In this document: positions 35,728 to 49,689 of the stretch, piece by piece | How positions within the stretch are numbered: position 1 is the stretch's first letter | Layout of the letters: each line of letters starts with the position of its first letter | Origin: Blasia pusilla | Taxonomy: Eukaryota; Marchantiophyta; Marchantiopsida; Blasiales | Assembly (NCBI GenBank): GCA_050084515.1 | Contig: CM114271.1 | Span: 43,834,001-43,898,000, forward strand | DNA: 64,000 bases | Direction of reading: 5' to 3' | Notes under the pieces: model-generated | What the model was told of the DNA's origin: nothing | Seen by the model: only the letters and a program-made list of their open reading frames with translations | Database searches by the model: none | Made by a program: the position numbers and the translations under genes

Positions 35728-35960
35728 AATGTGATATGCAACGTAGAGAGATGACAATATCTCTTTAAAGACCTGGGGCCTCTAGATTGTGCCCTTCCTA
35801 GAATAGGATCTTATCGTACACAAAGCAAACGAAATTCATGTCCAAAAGTATTGAGTCACTAACAAGTGACATCTGTCACTGACACATTTGACACATATGT
35901 TGTGAGTCAACAGAATGACGTACCTTGCAAACACATTTGTGTGTCAATTGCAAGCTCAGT
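35728..35960 (-). repeat. Copia 5' LTR, part
   Basis: TGTAAGGAATGTGATATGC at the left edge matches 22077-22095, and the following bases match 23341-23540. It lies only about 130 bp from the protease, so gag is missing. Confidence 0.45.
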
Positions 35961-36000
35961 GCTAGTCGTCATAGTTACAGTGACAAAACTGTTGTTCATA

Positions 36001-37165
36001 CTTGCAATTTTTTTTGTTTTGCGGGAGGGGGAGGGTGTGAAGTCAGAATGGAGTCATACAAAGTGGATAGACATTAATTGGCAGTCGCAACATACTAGCA
36101 AAGTAGTTTCTCTTGGCCAAAATGGACTCAAAACGGAGGCGTGTTAATACCTCAATCCCTTATTGTGAAAAGCCTCTAGAGATGAAGAATGGGCCCATAG
36201 GTTGGTGAAAAGGAAAATAAGGATGATTCATTGGTAAATGAGATACCGACACTAGTCAAAGGAAGATCCACTTGCTATTAGAAGGAAATTAGAAGGAACC
36301 ACTTTAGATAAGGGTATATGAAGCTATTCTTTCCATATTATGCTTATCCTTCAATATATCAAAGAGGATGAGAGGTGTTAAGAAACATTTCTACCTTGGG
36401 TTTCCTTAGAAGACGTCTCAATGAATGGGCAAGTATGGTAATAATTATTGTGGTGTAAGAGCGTGTGTTAGATGGCTCATCCGTGACTAAGAAATATAGA
36501 GCCTCAATATAGACGTAGGATTAGGATATATTGAGGGGACAAAAAATGGTACCTTCTTTTTTGTGGTCAAGAATTGATTACCTACATTTTTTGCATGTGT
36601 GTGAACTTGCACCTTGAACAATAGAGCTGGCGACATTGATGGGATGTATGATCTCTACGTTATGTACTATTAAGACTAAGAGGCTCCTCCTAAGAATGAA
36701 AGTTCATACTTACTAAAAGAAGTGAAGCCTTCTAAAAGAAGAAAAGGTCACGTAACATAGCCAAGTGTATTGCATGCGCAGACAATGTAATACTAGTAAG
36801 TCCTCAACAAGTAATCATTCATGCGTTTCAGCTTAGCCATGGTGCGTTGTAATCTTAACGTGGCCTTACAATTGCAGCAACTTTAACAATGATCACTAGA
36901 ATAGAAGAGCAAGAGTGAATTAACAAATTTCGTCAAATTGACTTATGTAGAAAATGACTCTCCACCATTCATATGAAGAGTGCCTACGAAGAAGAAATTT
37001 ATGGTTAACGACTCCTGTCAAAGGGTACTCTCCTCCATGCAAACATTTACGCATGTTCTTCCCATCCTAACTTTATTTCTTCTTCCCACCTTTGAATTGT
37101 GGGAGACGCCAGTGTTAAAAATCCACTTAGTGGTAATCACGTTTCTTTAGGTATTGCTGATATTA
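36001..37165. other. unassigned DNA
   Basis: I see no gene or repeat that I can name here. It may include the rest of the Copia LTR. Confidence 0.4.
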
Positions 37166-37442
37166 GGGGGTATCAAAGATCGGGCTATCCGGGATTTTAG
37201 GTTTCCCCCAGATCTTTTTACCCGGGGTTTCGCCCGATCCCAAACGGGTAGCTTGCCATCTTCCCGCTTTGGCGTCCCGAGAAGGCCGTTTTGTTTTCTT
37301 TCCGGATATCTTACTTGGAATCAAGGATTGAAAAAGTCTGCCGTAAAACTCCCACCCCCTCCCCTTCCGGAAGTAACCCGGATGGCTTTCCAAGTCGGTC
37401 TCCCTCCGGGCGATTCCGGATATGCCTGTTTATGACACCCCC
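37166..37442. mobile_element. possible MITE
   Basis: A GC-rich 277-bp block in AT-rich surroundings. Terminal inverted repeats are GGGGGTATCA and, reversed, GGGGGTGTCA. Flanks TATTA and TATTG match at four of five bases. No coding capacity. The superfamily is unclear. Confidence 0.45.
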
Positions 37443-37499
37443 TATTGTCTCTCATGTTGATGGGTTTTCAATCACCCGCTTTCTATTGAAGACATGATA

Positions 37500-37536
37500 G
37501 TGTCAAATATCATGGTTTCAATATGATATTTGACAC
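37500..37536. repeat. perfect short hairpin
   Basis: GTGTCAAATATCAT (37500-37513), a 9-nt loop, and its exact complement ATGATATTTGACAC (37523-37536). Confidence 0.9.
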
Positions 37537-38136
37537 TGAATACTCTTTATCGCCGGAATTGGTACACCGCGAATAAAAGATACCGGGAGTCTAAGGACCG
37601 TAAGAGGTCGAGCATGGGCCAAGTGGCCGGAACTCGGAGCTCCTTTGATTCTAACGTAGCCTAGCCTCACCGAGTCTTTCAAGACGTCTTGAACCAAATG
37701 GGAAAACAAACTAAGTGTCACACGATTGCCAGGAATAGGACAGGGTTTATGTGAGATTGTTTCTTGGAAATTGTATAGCAATCACTAGGCTTTCGCCAAA
37801 GGTTACTGTGAGGCCGAGCTTAGAAAGAGCGAGGCTTCAACGCGAGCAAGATGATCCGCGCGCTGAAGATTTTCTGGTGAAGCTAATGCTGCCGTTGTCG
37901 CACACAGCTGGTGTTTATCTTCTGTTTGTTTGAAAGCTTATAATGTGGGGTTTTGAGGGTTTGGGATTCCACAGGATTGCAATGACTAAATTTGGAGTTT
38001 TAATTGTAGGATACATCCGGATATGTTCGATACTAGTGTAAGGCCGGATTTTGAACTTGTCCATGAATTGGGATCTGTGTAGTGTCGGCTGAAGTTTGGA
38101 GGAGTGGATTGAGAAATCCGCGTCTTTTTGGACAAC

Positions 38137-40166
38137 ATGACGGATCGGGAAGATGAAAGGCGGCGTACAAAGCCTGAGACAGATAAGGCTGTCGCTGGTT
38201 GGGGTTCAGCAATCGTTGCTGGTTTCATTGCTGCGGCTTTTGTGAGTTACGAACACCTCGTGAAGTCGGATGTGAGATCTTAGGGCCCCATTCTGATGAC
38301 TGAGCGAAAGATACCTCTCTGCAATTGACGGTGCTTTTGAGATTTCCGTGACTATTCATGCAACTGAAGAGTTTTCCGCGAAAAACTCCTCTGGCTATTG
38401 TGGAGTAGACTTGGATCTTCGTGTGCGTTAGAAAGGTGGCGGGGACATGCCTGGCTAGTCTGCCAGCTAGTGCGGATAAGGTTCTTGAACAAATCGAGTA
38501 GTAACGACCAGTAGGTTTCAGATTGGACTCCCTTAGTTATGCCAAATTTAATTATATAAATCAATCGGGTAAGTTAACATGTCCCGGTCATAAGACCTTC
38601 ACTTGTTGCGCTGCATATTGCAGTGAATCTAAACCTATACGTGGTCAGTTTATGCTGCCGGGCCTTCTCAGTAGGGCTGAAGGGTATGGAGGGAAGACCC
38701 TGAGAGTTTTATTGTTCAAGATTCCATGGCCTAGGGTGGCACCAGTCTCGTGGACAGTGTTAGGGTTTCGTAATGCATATGGTAAGTTGTGAAAATCTGT
38801 CTTCCCGGGAATCCATTGGGCTGAAACTTTTTAGCTTAGAGCATGGACTCAGGAGATTCTGTGAGTGCGACCGTTATTTATTGAACAACTAGGCCACTGT
38901 CATGTTGAGCGGACTTGGATTCTGAACTTGTTATTTTGGTGTAGATTGGGAATGTGATTTCGCTACGGCGCCGTCTTGTGAACTTTCACAGGACAAGTAC
39001 CCAGGTACCTAATTAACCTCTCCTCCAAATACGCCAGATTTTGTTTCAGATTTTGCACTGATAGTTCAGGCAAGCGAAGTCAAATAGCTCAAAGTGTACT
39101 TCAATGTGAGCTACAGCAATCACGGTTGCCAGAGCTAGCATGGTTAAGTCTTCGCCTGACTCTGAAGAAGAGTGATCAAGTTTATCACAACCAGTTCATG
39201 TCACTGCTAGAGTCTACTTTTTCTTGGCTAATAAGTAATCTTCCACTATGTTGTGGTGGAAGGGCAACAGGTCAAGGCCTGGTGGAAGTTCAAGACAAGA
39301 CACCAATTTTCACGGACAGAATGCTGGTTCTCAGCACCAGTCTCGTAGACCACAGCAGGAGCAGCAGCAGCAGCAAACTTGGTCCTCCTTCTATGTGGAT
39401 GAAGCTGAAGCTAGGCGCTTGTGGAATGACCATGTGCAGGAAATGGTATATAGGAGCTTGAATCCTCAATTACTATAAACATCCAAGGCATCTTCACAGC
39501 TTTTGAATTGGGAAGTTTTCAGGATGTGCCCATCTAGCTTCATCTTCAGGATAGTTATGAAAGCTTGTGGGGTGAATGCAATGGTTCAGCTAGAAATATG
39601 TTTAGTGTGGCTTTTCTTTGAGAAGTAGATCCCTCAGAAAAAGTGTTCTGCATTTCATCCAAAGCTACTCGTCCCATTTGGATAGACCACCTTTTTTCCA
39701 TTTGTGTTTCTCACACTCAATATTTCCCTTGTTTCAGGAGCGCATCAGGCGAAGACAGGAGGCCTTTGACCGCGAGAAAATGAGATACAAGAGGAATTAT
39801 GAGTCTTGGCAAGAGCGCCATGGTGACAAATGGGAGTGGAAGTGGCATGGAAATAGATGGGAGTGGCAGGGTGAAGCTGAACGTCGCAGAGCAGAGGAAG
39901 GACAAAACGATTGGTGGCGTGATGCTCAAGGGCAGAAGAGCAGAGGTCAGTCGCAACCTTCAACCAGAGTTAATTCAGCACATTATGCTGCTCTGGGTCT
40001 TGATGCTTCCAGACTTCAACCATACACTGATGCAGAAATTAAGGCTGCTTTTCGTGCAAAAGCCCTGGAGTTCCATCCTGACCAGAACCAACATGATAAA
40101 GCTGAAGCACATAAGAAATTTCAGCAGATAATGGATGCGTACAATGCATTGCGAAAGTCCAAATAG
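38137..40166 (+). CDS. membrane-anchored J-domain (DnaJ-like) protein, four exons
   Basis: Exons by splice consensus, all phase 0: 38137-38241 (GTGAGT donor), 38945-39004, about 39263-39445, 39738-40166; about 258 residues. Residues 20-41 (GWGSAIVAGFIAAAF, then IGNVISL across the first splice) form one transmembrane helix, so the join is well supported. Exon 3 encodes a Gln-rich low-complexity stretch. Exon 4 opens with a charged helix (ERIRRRQEAFDREKMRYKRN), then a Trp-rich stretch (WEWKWHGNRWEWQGE), and ends with the J domain: HYAALGLDAS, IKAAFRAKALEFHPDQNQ with the HPD triad, and KKFQQIMDAYNALRK. J domains stimulate Hsp70 ATPase; here at an organelle or ER membrane. The exon 3 acceptor is the least certain point. 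Confidence 0.85.
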
Positions 40167-42589
40167 GATTTTTAGAAGTTTATCTTGGTTGCCTACACTT
40201 GGTTTTGGATCTACTCAAGTAGTAACCTTCATTGTCATGTGGATATCCAGATTATGTGCAATTGCTTGACAGTAAATCTCTTACAATATGTTCTTTAGCA
40301 GTAGGAAACTGTTTTTGCCCAACATCCCAAAGATCACAGGTTATGATGTACTGATATTTAGTGGCAGCAGACTAGTTAATACTACAAGGTCAAAACTAGG
40401 CCTAACCCTCACTTTGTTCTTGAAAATAAATGACAAATGGCTCAGGGGTCTGAGTTGCACAAAGTGTGCTATAGCCTTCCAGATAATGCCTTTTTCATAA
40501 TGTGGTCTCTCCGCCAATCAGTCAGGGAGAGGAAGATAATGTAAACAGCCTAAAAGTATTTTATAGGCATTGACTTTGGTAATGTTCCATCCTCAATTGG
40601 CACTGAGGCAGAAGACAATGAATGTTGAGGACTTGGATCGTCAAGTCTGGCAACTGACAGGATTATCATTTAAACCTCTGTTACTTCATCTGTGCTTGAC
40701 TGCTACCCTCTGTACTGGTTACCTTTCCAGGGATTGCAAACAGAGCACTCTTCCATTTCTCCTCTTGTTGGATGAAGGATGTTTTCATTGATACCCTCCA
40801 TTTCAATGATAAGCATGCATAAATCTAAATCCTGCACCCACAGCATGTGGTTTCTTTCCCTCTCTGAAGGACATGGTGCTCTATCCTCCTAGAATAGAAG
40901 ATTTTCTGTTGACTAGGAATCTTCAAGGTTGTGTTGTAGAAGTGCATTTTGGTGAAATCAGTTGTTGCACTCGAGTCTTCTGGGAAGGTGTAGCCCACGC
41001 CCCCCAATGTCTTGCCACAAGCGACACCAAATGACAACCGAATCAATGTGGCAGTGATATGAACTTGTTGAGGCCCCTGAACTTTTGTATTGCAATTTTA
41101 ATACCATGTTAGAGAGTTCGTTTGGAGTTGACCGTTTGGCCTTCTGGTGCGAATTCACGTTTTTGATGAGTGCACTAGTCAATAGAAGTCTCATCGTCAT
41201 CTTTGTGCGGGGAAGATTGCTAAGGAGAAGCATATCTTGCCTTTGCTTTCTGACCATATACTTTGAGACTGGGTCAGATTGAGGATGGAGGGCACAATCC
41301 ATCCTCAATCTGATCCTCAATATGTGTGCAAAACGTGGATTTGGGAGGGGGTGACCACGTTCTCGATGACAACCCTTTTGATGAAATCAGATGGATAGAG
41401 GAGGGAGGCTTGGATTTTGGAGGAAAGAGTTTGGCGGCTTGCATGTCAAACATGGTGGTTGCAAAGTCCTGACTAAGAATCTCTTTGAAAGATTTCTGAG
41501 ACCATGTTCGCACATTTTGCATATGGGATATCGATACCAGTTTGCTTTCGAGAGCCCACCTGCACTAGATAATGCAGATAAGTGGGTCCAAGTTTGGGAA
41601 ATTACATTACTAGTGTAGATCCCATACCTAATAGTCAAGTTGACATTTCCTTTGACCTTATATAGGGGCATGCATGAGCCGCGCATGGGTTGATAACTTA
41701 TGTACACAAAATCAGATTTCAAAGTAAAGGAGAACTTCCTTAATTACCCACTCTCATATCCCTAAAGTCCAGTTGAAATGCAATAAATGGGGAGAGAAAG
41801 TGTATTGGCAATTAGTGATGCTTTGATTTAGTAATATAGATGCTGTGTGTCAAGCTAAGGGGCTTTGGTGTAGTGAGAACTTATCCTCCCTTCCCCTAAT
41901 AGTATAAACAGATTAAGAGGGGATAGTTTCCTGATTTTCAAATGCCTCCTTGCTTGGCAAATGATATCTTCACTAAAACAAAGTTTTCATAGCATGGGGT
42001 AGCAAGAATGTCCTTAAAAGTAATGCGTCTATCCACGACTGCTATTCATTTGCTTGAAAGAGCTCCGTTGTAGTTTTCATGTTGTCATAAGCCCCCCAAG
42101 GCACTTCCATAGGGTTTCAAGTGTTATCGAACATGAGTTTTTTTTGGAGCGTTTTCAACAATCTCTTTAGAATCCAACTATTGTGGAGAGAAAGTGTAGA
42201 GAAAGTGGAGAGAAAGTGGAGAGAAATGTTTGATCAAACTCTTTCAAGTCATAGCCATCATCCGCCATGATGGGATCAAGATTCATGTTTTGCTTTTGCA
42301 ACTCATTTTGGCTAGTGAGACTCTGACAAGTTCCATCTTGTTGTGACCCCGCTAGAGCTCTAATGTTCTGTGTCGGTGCGCATTTGGTTATAAGAGTTGC
42401 AATAGTATCACAAATTCATGCTACTATTATAGTAATTCAAGTAGCTCTGAGAGTGATCAAATCACAAAGAGGCAGGGTTAAGTTAAATGCATATGTGGGG
42501 ATTGACAAGTGATAGGCCATCATTCTCTAATCATGAAGGTTTTCAGAGGCACTTCATATACCATTGGTATTTCCTAGAAAATCAGTTGC
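40167..42589. other. 3' region of the J-domain gene and unassigned DNA
   Basis: The first few hundred bases are probably 3' UTR. The rest shows no domain I can name. Minus frames at 40825-41722 look like old coding sequence (QNVRTWSQKSFKEIL...) but I cannot assign them. Confidence 0.45.
42183..42226 (+). repeat. short tandem repeat, unit GTGGAGAGAAA
   Basis: Four units of 11 bp, one changed to GTGTAGAGAAA. Confidence 0.85.
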
Positions 42590-43058
42590 ACCTATCGACG
42601 ACATAAAAATGTTATCATTATGAGGAGTTGGAGACACGACTAGAAATTATCAAAATTCTACGATGTATTGGTAGGAAGTAGAGTAATACAACCCTTTGGT
42701 TTTATCCTTGATTTTCGGGAGGAATCGATTGTCTATTGAATAGGATGACAATCAAATGAGCTAATAATCACACAAATGATATGGGTGTGTTGACATCACA
42801 ATGACTCCGAGAGACTCCTATGTTGGCTTAGTTGGAGTTAATATCGAGTAAGTTGTTGGGGGTGGCTATTTCGGCGTGTCAAGATCCATTAAATTCAACC
42901 ATAGATTTGGTGGCAGTGGGAGTTTGACTACTAGAGGTGCTTTGACTAGCCACCATGCTTTGTGAGCGTAGAAAGATTATTGCCTCTTGCACAAAGATAA
43001 TTGGTGAGGAGATGGTAGATATGCCATACTCTATTGCAAATTGACGATTATGACATCA
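42590..43058 (+). mobile_element. remnant of a methyltransferase-type Gypsy element, left part
   Basis: 42800-43058 parallels element P 27410-27670 (for example TTGACTAGCCACCATGCTTT against P TTGACTGGCCGCCACATTGT), the protease upstream region. 42630-42760 parallels P 28040-28140, a second fragment. Both are strongly diverged. The remnant is cut at 43058 by the chromovirus. Confidence 0.65.
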
Positions 43059-43410
43059 TGTAACTCTTCAACTCACGGAACCACTCTAGAGTTGCTCAAA
43101 GTTAGAATGCTCTCAAGGCCTCTCCTCTTCCTTTATATACTTAGAGATAGGTACAATAAAGATAAATTAACTCTACCTATCCTTATGCCACATGTCCTAC
43201 TCTCATAGTATGAGCGGATCTTCTTTGGAGTCTAATGTCCTAACCTCATCTTCCTCAACCTCATCCTTATCTTCCTTTCACCAACTTATGGCCCTACTCT
43301 CATCTTTATCTCATGTATCTTGTATTTTCTCTATTTGGTTGATTCTTTCCCATTTATGCGCTTCATGTCATAGATTCTAACTTAACTATGACTAACAAAA
43401 GATGGTTACA
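43059..43410 (-). repeat. chromovirus 3' LTR
   Basis: 352 bp, TG...CA ends, collinear over its whole length with 49690-50042. Confidence 0.95.
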
Positions 43411-43421
43411 AACCTCCCACC
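43411..43421 (-). other. chromovirus polypurine tract
   Basis: GGTGGGAGGTT on the minus strand directly before the 3' LTR, the ordinary position. Confidence 0.85.
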
Positions 43422-43508
43422 ATTTAAGACACAACGTCCTCGTTGTGAGAACTTTCAAACTCTTGCCAAGTTGGCTGAGGGTTCCCATGTGGCCTCAAAT
43501 AGTGGATA

Positions 43509-44527
43509 TCATTTCCTTTGGACCAAATATTCAACTCGTTGGTGATGAGCTCCTCGAGTGCGTTTCTTTAAGATACATTCCACTTCAAATTCTTTATGAT
43601 CTCCGATTATTTGAGGTAGTGGTGGAGTGACAATATTGTCCTTAAATCTCTCAGAGCATGGAATAAACGGTCGAAGAAGAGAGATATGAAACAAAAGATG
43701 GAATTTCATATGCATTGGTAGGTCTAGCTTATACGCCACAGCGCCCACTTTTTGTAGGATAGTGAAAGACCCAATATAGCGAGGATTAAGCTTACGAACT
43801 CTTAATAATGATAAATTGGTTGTTGCTAACCAAACCTTGTCCCCTTCAAAAACTCGACATCTCGACGATGAGCATCTACATATTTTTGTCGATTTTGGGC
43901 AATAGCCAACTTCTCCTTAGCAAGTTGAACCCCTTTCTGAATCTGGTCCACAAACTCATTAACCGCAGCTACCTTTGTAGGTTTGCTCAGACTTTTCCCT
44001 ATTCGAGTGAGACTAGAAGGAATTGAAGGATGCTCGTCATGCATTAAAAAGAACAGTGCGGTCTTAGTGGAAGAGTTCATGGAGTTATTGTATGAGAACT
44101 CTACTAAGGGTAACAATGAGTCATATCCTTGTTGATCCTCCAATGTTAAGGCGCGTAGCATATTCGCAATGGTACGGTTGGCCCTTTCAATTTGTCCATC
44201 AGTTTGAGGATGATAAGCTGTAGACATGGCTAGTTTAGTTTGGATCAATCCGAATAAAGTCTTCCAAAATAAACTCGTGAAATGAGTTCCCCTATCACTG
44301 ATGAGCACTTTAGGAAGACCATGATGGACAAAGACTGTCTCGATATAGATCCTAGCCAACTCTGGTGTAGTCACAGTCTTCTTGGTTGGACAAAGGTATA
44401 TCATCTTGCTTAGTGTATCCACAAAGACCACAATAGAGTCATATCCCGTGATCGTACATGGTAGCTCACAAACAAGATCCATAGTGAGTTGTTCCCAACG
44501 TTTTTGAGGTATTGGGATCGTCTCCAA
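43509..44527 (-). pseudogene. chromovirus integrase with chromodomain
   Basis: The core (44527-43826) has TMDLVCELP, ISDRGTHFTS and HPQTDGQIERANR, so D,D-E is intact. After a frame break the C-terminal part (43748-43509) has HISLLRPF and the chromodomain start EVECILKKRTRG...VEYLVQRK. The chromodomain normally binds methylated histone H3 and steers integration. Confidence 0.9.
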
Positions 44528-44602
44528 TAATCCTGCTAGTTTTGTATTACTAGCCTTGATTTGTTGACAAATCCTACAACTTCTTACATATACGTCAACA
44601 TC

Positions 44603-46759
44603 TTATCTCATTTTGGGCCAATAGTATGCCCATTGTAATCCTTCTAAGGTTTTTTCAGCTCCCATATGAGCCGCAATGATTGTGTCGTGAGCTTCAAACA
44701 ATACTTTAGTGCGTAATTGTGGATCTTGGGGGATCCATACTTTACCTTTATGGAAAACCAATCCTTGAGCCTTGTATACTCCGTTGGCATGAATAGCAAC
44801 TCCAATTTCTTCATCCTCCTTTGTGGCTTTGGATAACTTTTTCCACCAACTAGAATGAATCTCCACTTCATATATGTTATTCATCTGTGGTATACGAGTC
44901 AAGGCGTCTGCCAACTGCTTCTTTCTTCCACATAGACAATTTTCATCATGAATTATTATCGCCATTCTGCCCATCGAATTTGACGTTTGGAGAGCTCCTT
45001 TTGGGACTCTAAGTAGACCAAGGGCTTGTGATCAATCTCCACCACAAACTCCTTATCGCCCAAGTAATGTTTCCAATGCTTGGTTGCCAACACAATAGCA
45101 AGTTCTTCTCGCTCAGTTGTATGGTAGTTTAGCTCCGTTGGCAATAGCTTGCGGGAAAAGAAGGCAATAGGATGCCATCCATCCTCCCATTCTTCTTGTA
45201 GTACTCCTCCAATGCTAGTACTTGAAGCATCTATGGCCAACTTGATGGGTCGATTAGGATTATACCACTTCAAAATAGGGGTTTTGATGAAGGCATCCTT
45301 TAATGATTGAAAAGAAATCTCTTGTGATGTGCCTGAATTCCATTTTTTTCCTTTCCCTAGTAAAGTTGTTAAGGATTGTGCAATTTGAGCAAAACCTTTG
45401 ACAAATCTTTGATAGAATCCTGTTAACCCTAGAAAACTCTTCAATTGAGTTTGATCCTTAGGTGCACTCCATTTTTGGATCCCTTCTACCTTCTCACTGA
45501 TCACTTGAATACCTTTTGCGTTTATTAGACGCCCTAGATAATCAACTTTTGTCTTATTAAACTCACATTTTGAAGTTTTAGCATACAACTCATTATCTCT
45601 TAGGATTTGAAGGACTTCTCGTAGATGATTTATATGCTCCTCTATCGTTTTACTATAGACTAAGATATCATCTAAGAATACAATGACAGACTTGTCTAAA
45701 TATGGACGAAATATATCATTCATTAGGCCCATAAAGGTTGTAGGTGCATTAGTAAGACCAAATGGCATGACTAAGTATTCAAAGTGTCCATACCTAGTAC
45801 AAAAAGCGGTCTTGTGCACATCTTCATCCGCAATTCAAATTTGGTTGTAGCCGCAGCGAAGGTCAAGTTTGGTGAAGTATTTTGCTCCTGGTAGTTGGTC
45901 GAACAAATCATCCACTCTTGGTAATGGATTTTTTTTTGACTGTTTGTTGATTCAGTGCTCGATAGTCGATATAGAGTCGCATGCTTCCATCCTTCTTTTT
46001 CAAAAAAAGGACAGGGGCTCCATATGGCGAGACGGTTGGTTGGATGAAGCCTTTCTGCAACATCTCCTCCACTTGGGCTTTGCATTCTTCTAATTCTCTT
46101 GGAGCTAAGCGGTAAGGAGCCGGTGGTGTGCTTCCTAGAAGGACCTCAATCTTGTGGTCTACCCTCCGTTTGGGTGGTAACCCTGATGGTAAATCATTTG
46201 GGAATACATCTTTGTATTCCTCCAATACTTCTCTCAACTCGTCTCGTACCTCTGAATATTTTTTCAAACCACAAATATCTATTATTAACTCTAGGAAATA
46301 TACATCTTGATGTTTGATGGTGGTTTTTCCTATTAAATTTAGGGGTAGCGTTCTAGGACATGATCTGACTCTATCTCCGTAAAGCTTCCACTCTCGGGTC
46401 TTCACGATTTTTTCTCTCCAATCTACCTCTGGATTATACTGTTCCATCCAAGGCATTCCGAAGATAACATCATAACGTGCTAACCTAATGATCTTTATCT
46501 CCAACTCTTCCAGATACTTTCCTATCCTCAACTCTTCCCTTCGAGGAAGCTTCTCAATCTTTTCTCTTTGCCCGTTTGGTAATTCTACCTCTTCTTTTTT
46601 ATCCCACTCTAAAGCTAAGCCTAATTTCATAGCTATGGCTCTTGAAAGGAAGTTTTCTATTGCCCCAAGATCAATCAATACTCTAACTTGGGATCCTTCT
46701 ACTTCCCCATCTATAACAATGAGACGTGTTTCTCCTCTCTTCAAACCATTTACCTCCAC
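44603..46759 (-). pseudogene. chromovirus protease, RT, RNase H and integrase zinc site
   Basis: Protease [13 protein letters not shown] (near 46670; the usual Ser after Asp is Leu) and [38 protein letters not shown], then after a frame break [21 protein letters not shown] and the active site [11 protein letters not shown] (near 45680). RNase [32 protein letters not shown]. 44974-44603 holds the integrase His pair (AHDTIIAAHMG) followed by WPKMR. The blocks lie in three frames. Confidence 0.9.
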
Positions 46760-46889
46760 ATGCTTGTGTCGACCCTCGCCCTCCTTTTGTTAGAACCAGT
46801 GTATCCACGAGGCGCGATTATTGGTGGTTGGCGTTTCCTTGAGGTCCGCCTTCTTCGTCATCTTCCTACATGTGTCCTCTTTCAAGATG

Positions 46890-48080
<1,191 letters not shown>

Positions 48081-48212
48081 TCTAATATAAGATCAAGATA
48101 TCCACCGCCAATTTCGCACAATAGAGACTACAAAAGGCAATATTGACGCAATGACTTCATCATAATACTCTTGACCAAACTTCCTCACCATAAACTCTCT
48201 ATATGCTATTTT

Positions 48213-49222
48213 TGTCACGGCCCTCATGACCAAACAAGTGCCAAAGCGGAACATCGGAATATTAGCGGGCTCACGCTAAGATGGTTTGCGCGTTGGAGTG
48301 GTCTCGAAGAAGAGACAAGAGACGGGGCGCAAGAGAGGCTTCGCGTTTCAGATGTTGTGGTCGTGACTGAGAAACCTTGACAAAACGCGGAACAAGACTT
48401 AAAAGGAGTTGAGTCTAGAAAGTGGGTTGCCAAAGGAAGGAATCCGGATTTGGGACGCCACTAGCGTTTGAGAGTTTCCGAATGTATTTATGGCCATAAC
48501 TTTTAGCGCCAAGATTCGTTTGGATTGAACAAGGATGCGTTAGAAGGCTTATGGAAAGCCAATTCAAACGTACTAAAGATCTCTACAAATGCATAAGCAG
48601 TGGCTGCAAACGCATAACAACCCGGGAACGACTGTAAGTAGAGTCGGGTTGAGGGCCACAATGAAGGGCCCGACCCTCCTTTTCCAAAGGTGGAGGGTTA
48701 TTGGAGAACCCCAGAAGTACTAGCAAGGGGGAAGCTCTCCAAGAGTGCTTGGAACTCGAACCCCACTTTGGGCGCCACGGGGCGGCTCAAAGGCATGGAA
48801 CGGATCGAGAGTTTGGGATTGGGTTGGAAAACCTGAACCAAGTCTATGGAGGCGATTTTAGACATCCCTCTTGGATTTCACCCCGCGATTCAATTACTTG
48901 GGTCTCGGTTTGAAACTCACAAGAGGTCCGTTGAAAAATTGGGATCGCTAGGCGCGCAAGTGCTGTTTTAGGTTCCTAGACTAATCAGGAAGTTTGTTCC
49001 AAGTCTTGAAGGACTTGCCATGTTTTGGAAACTAGGAAGTAAGGAAGGTTGAGCTTGATGAGATGCCGAGTTGAGAACTTGGTGGCTTGGAACTCTGGTT
49101 GGTCCAGACCTGACTAACAAGAGTGCGTGTTTGGATGCAGATCGGCGATGAGATCGTGTCCTACTGAACGTACGCTTCCGCAACAATAAAGATTGACGTT
49201 CAAGGAGAGTAGGGGCGCAAAA
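48213..49222 (+). mobile_element. 1-kb solo LTR, copy c
   Basis: Starts TGTCACGGCCC. The right end is decayed: GGGGCGCAAAA where GCGCACGACA is expected. Flanks ATTTT (48208-48212) and ATTTT (49223-49227) are a perfect 5-bp duplication. It sits in the chromovirus leader. Confidence 0.82.
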
Positions 49223-49676
49223 ATTTTAGGTTGACAAACCACATGGAATATACATCGAGTGTTAAAAAATACTTGTGGGGGCCTATTCAAATCCATTCCC
49301 CATATCTCCTCTAAAACAATATATAAATATTGCAATCCTACACACGATCATATGTAACAATAGGGAGGATCACAAGATAGCGAGACTCCATCACTTGCGT
49401 CATGAAAACTTCACCAAAGTAATATACGAGGTATCTCGTGAACCAGTGTCTATCTACATATAAGAGTTTGATGGTGAACGGATTAAGAAACGGGAAATTA
49501 TGAGCCACTCTCGCTCCCCCTCCCTCCATTACCTGCAAAAAAGCCCTTCCCCCTTACTCTACTTGCAGCTCAATAGCCACTGCCAGCCTCTAACAACCTA
49601 TCTACTCTAAACAGTATATCATTACTTGGTCATCCTTCCAAGAGGGGTAATCCACTTTCGTTGCAAGAGCAACCTT

Positions 49677-49688
49677 GCTCTGATACCA
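49677..49688 (-). other. chromovirus primer-binding site for initiator tRNA-Met
   Basis: TGGTATCAGAGC on the minus strand, one base inside the 5' LTR; the standard plant primer site. It contrasts with the self-complementary sites of E1, E2 and P. Confidence 0.93.
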
Positions 49689-49689
49689 T

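Larger units (their letters stand above)
22077..36000 (-). mobile_element. Ty1/Copia wreck hosting nested insertions
   Basis: Copia protease and integrase (35596-34900), the RT start (about 34130-34055) and the RT end plus RNase H (24190-23555) are collinear on the minus strand but separated by element P. Diverged LTR-like sequence lies on both sides (22077 with 23341-23540, and 35728-35960). The 3' LTR is itself split by a chromovirus fragment. The RT middle (about 500 bp) and gag are missing. The right limit is approximate. Confidence 0.65.

Noticed and set aside
41060-41130. Copia-like primer site (TGGTATTA) and LTR end on the minus strand
   Set aside because: Only part of the primer match, no second LTR and no recognisable gag nearby.
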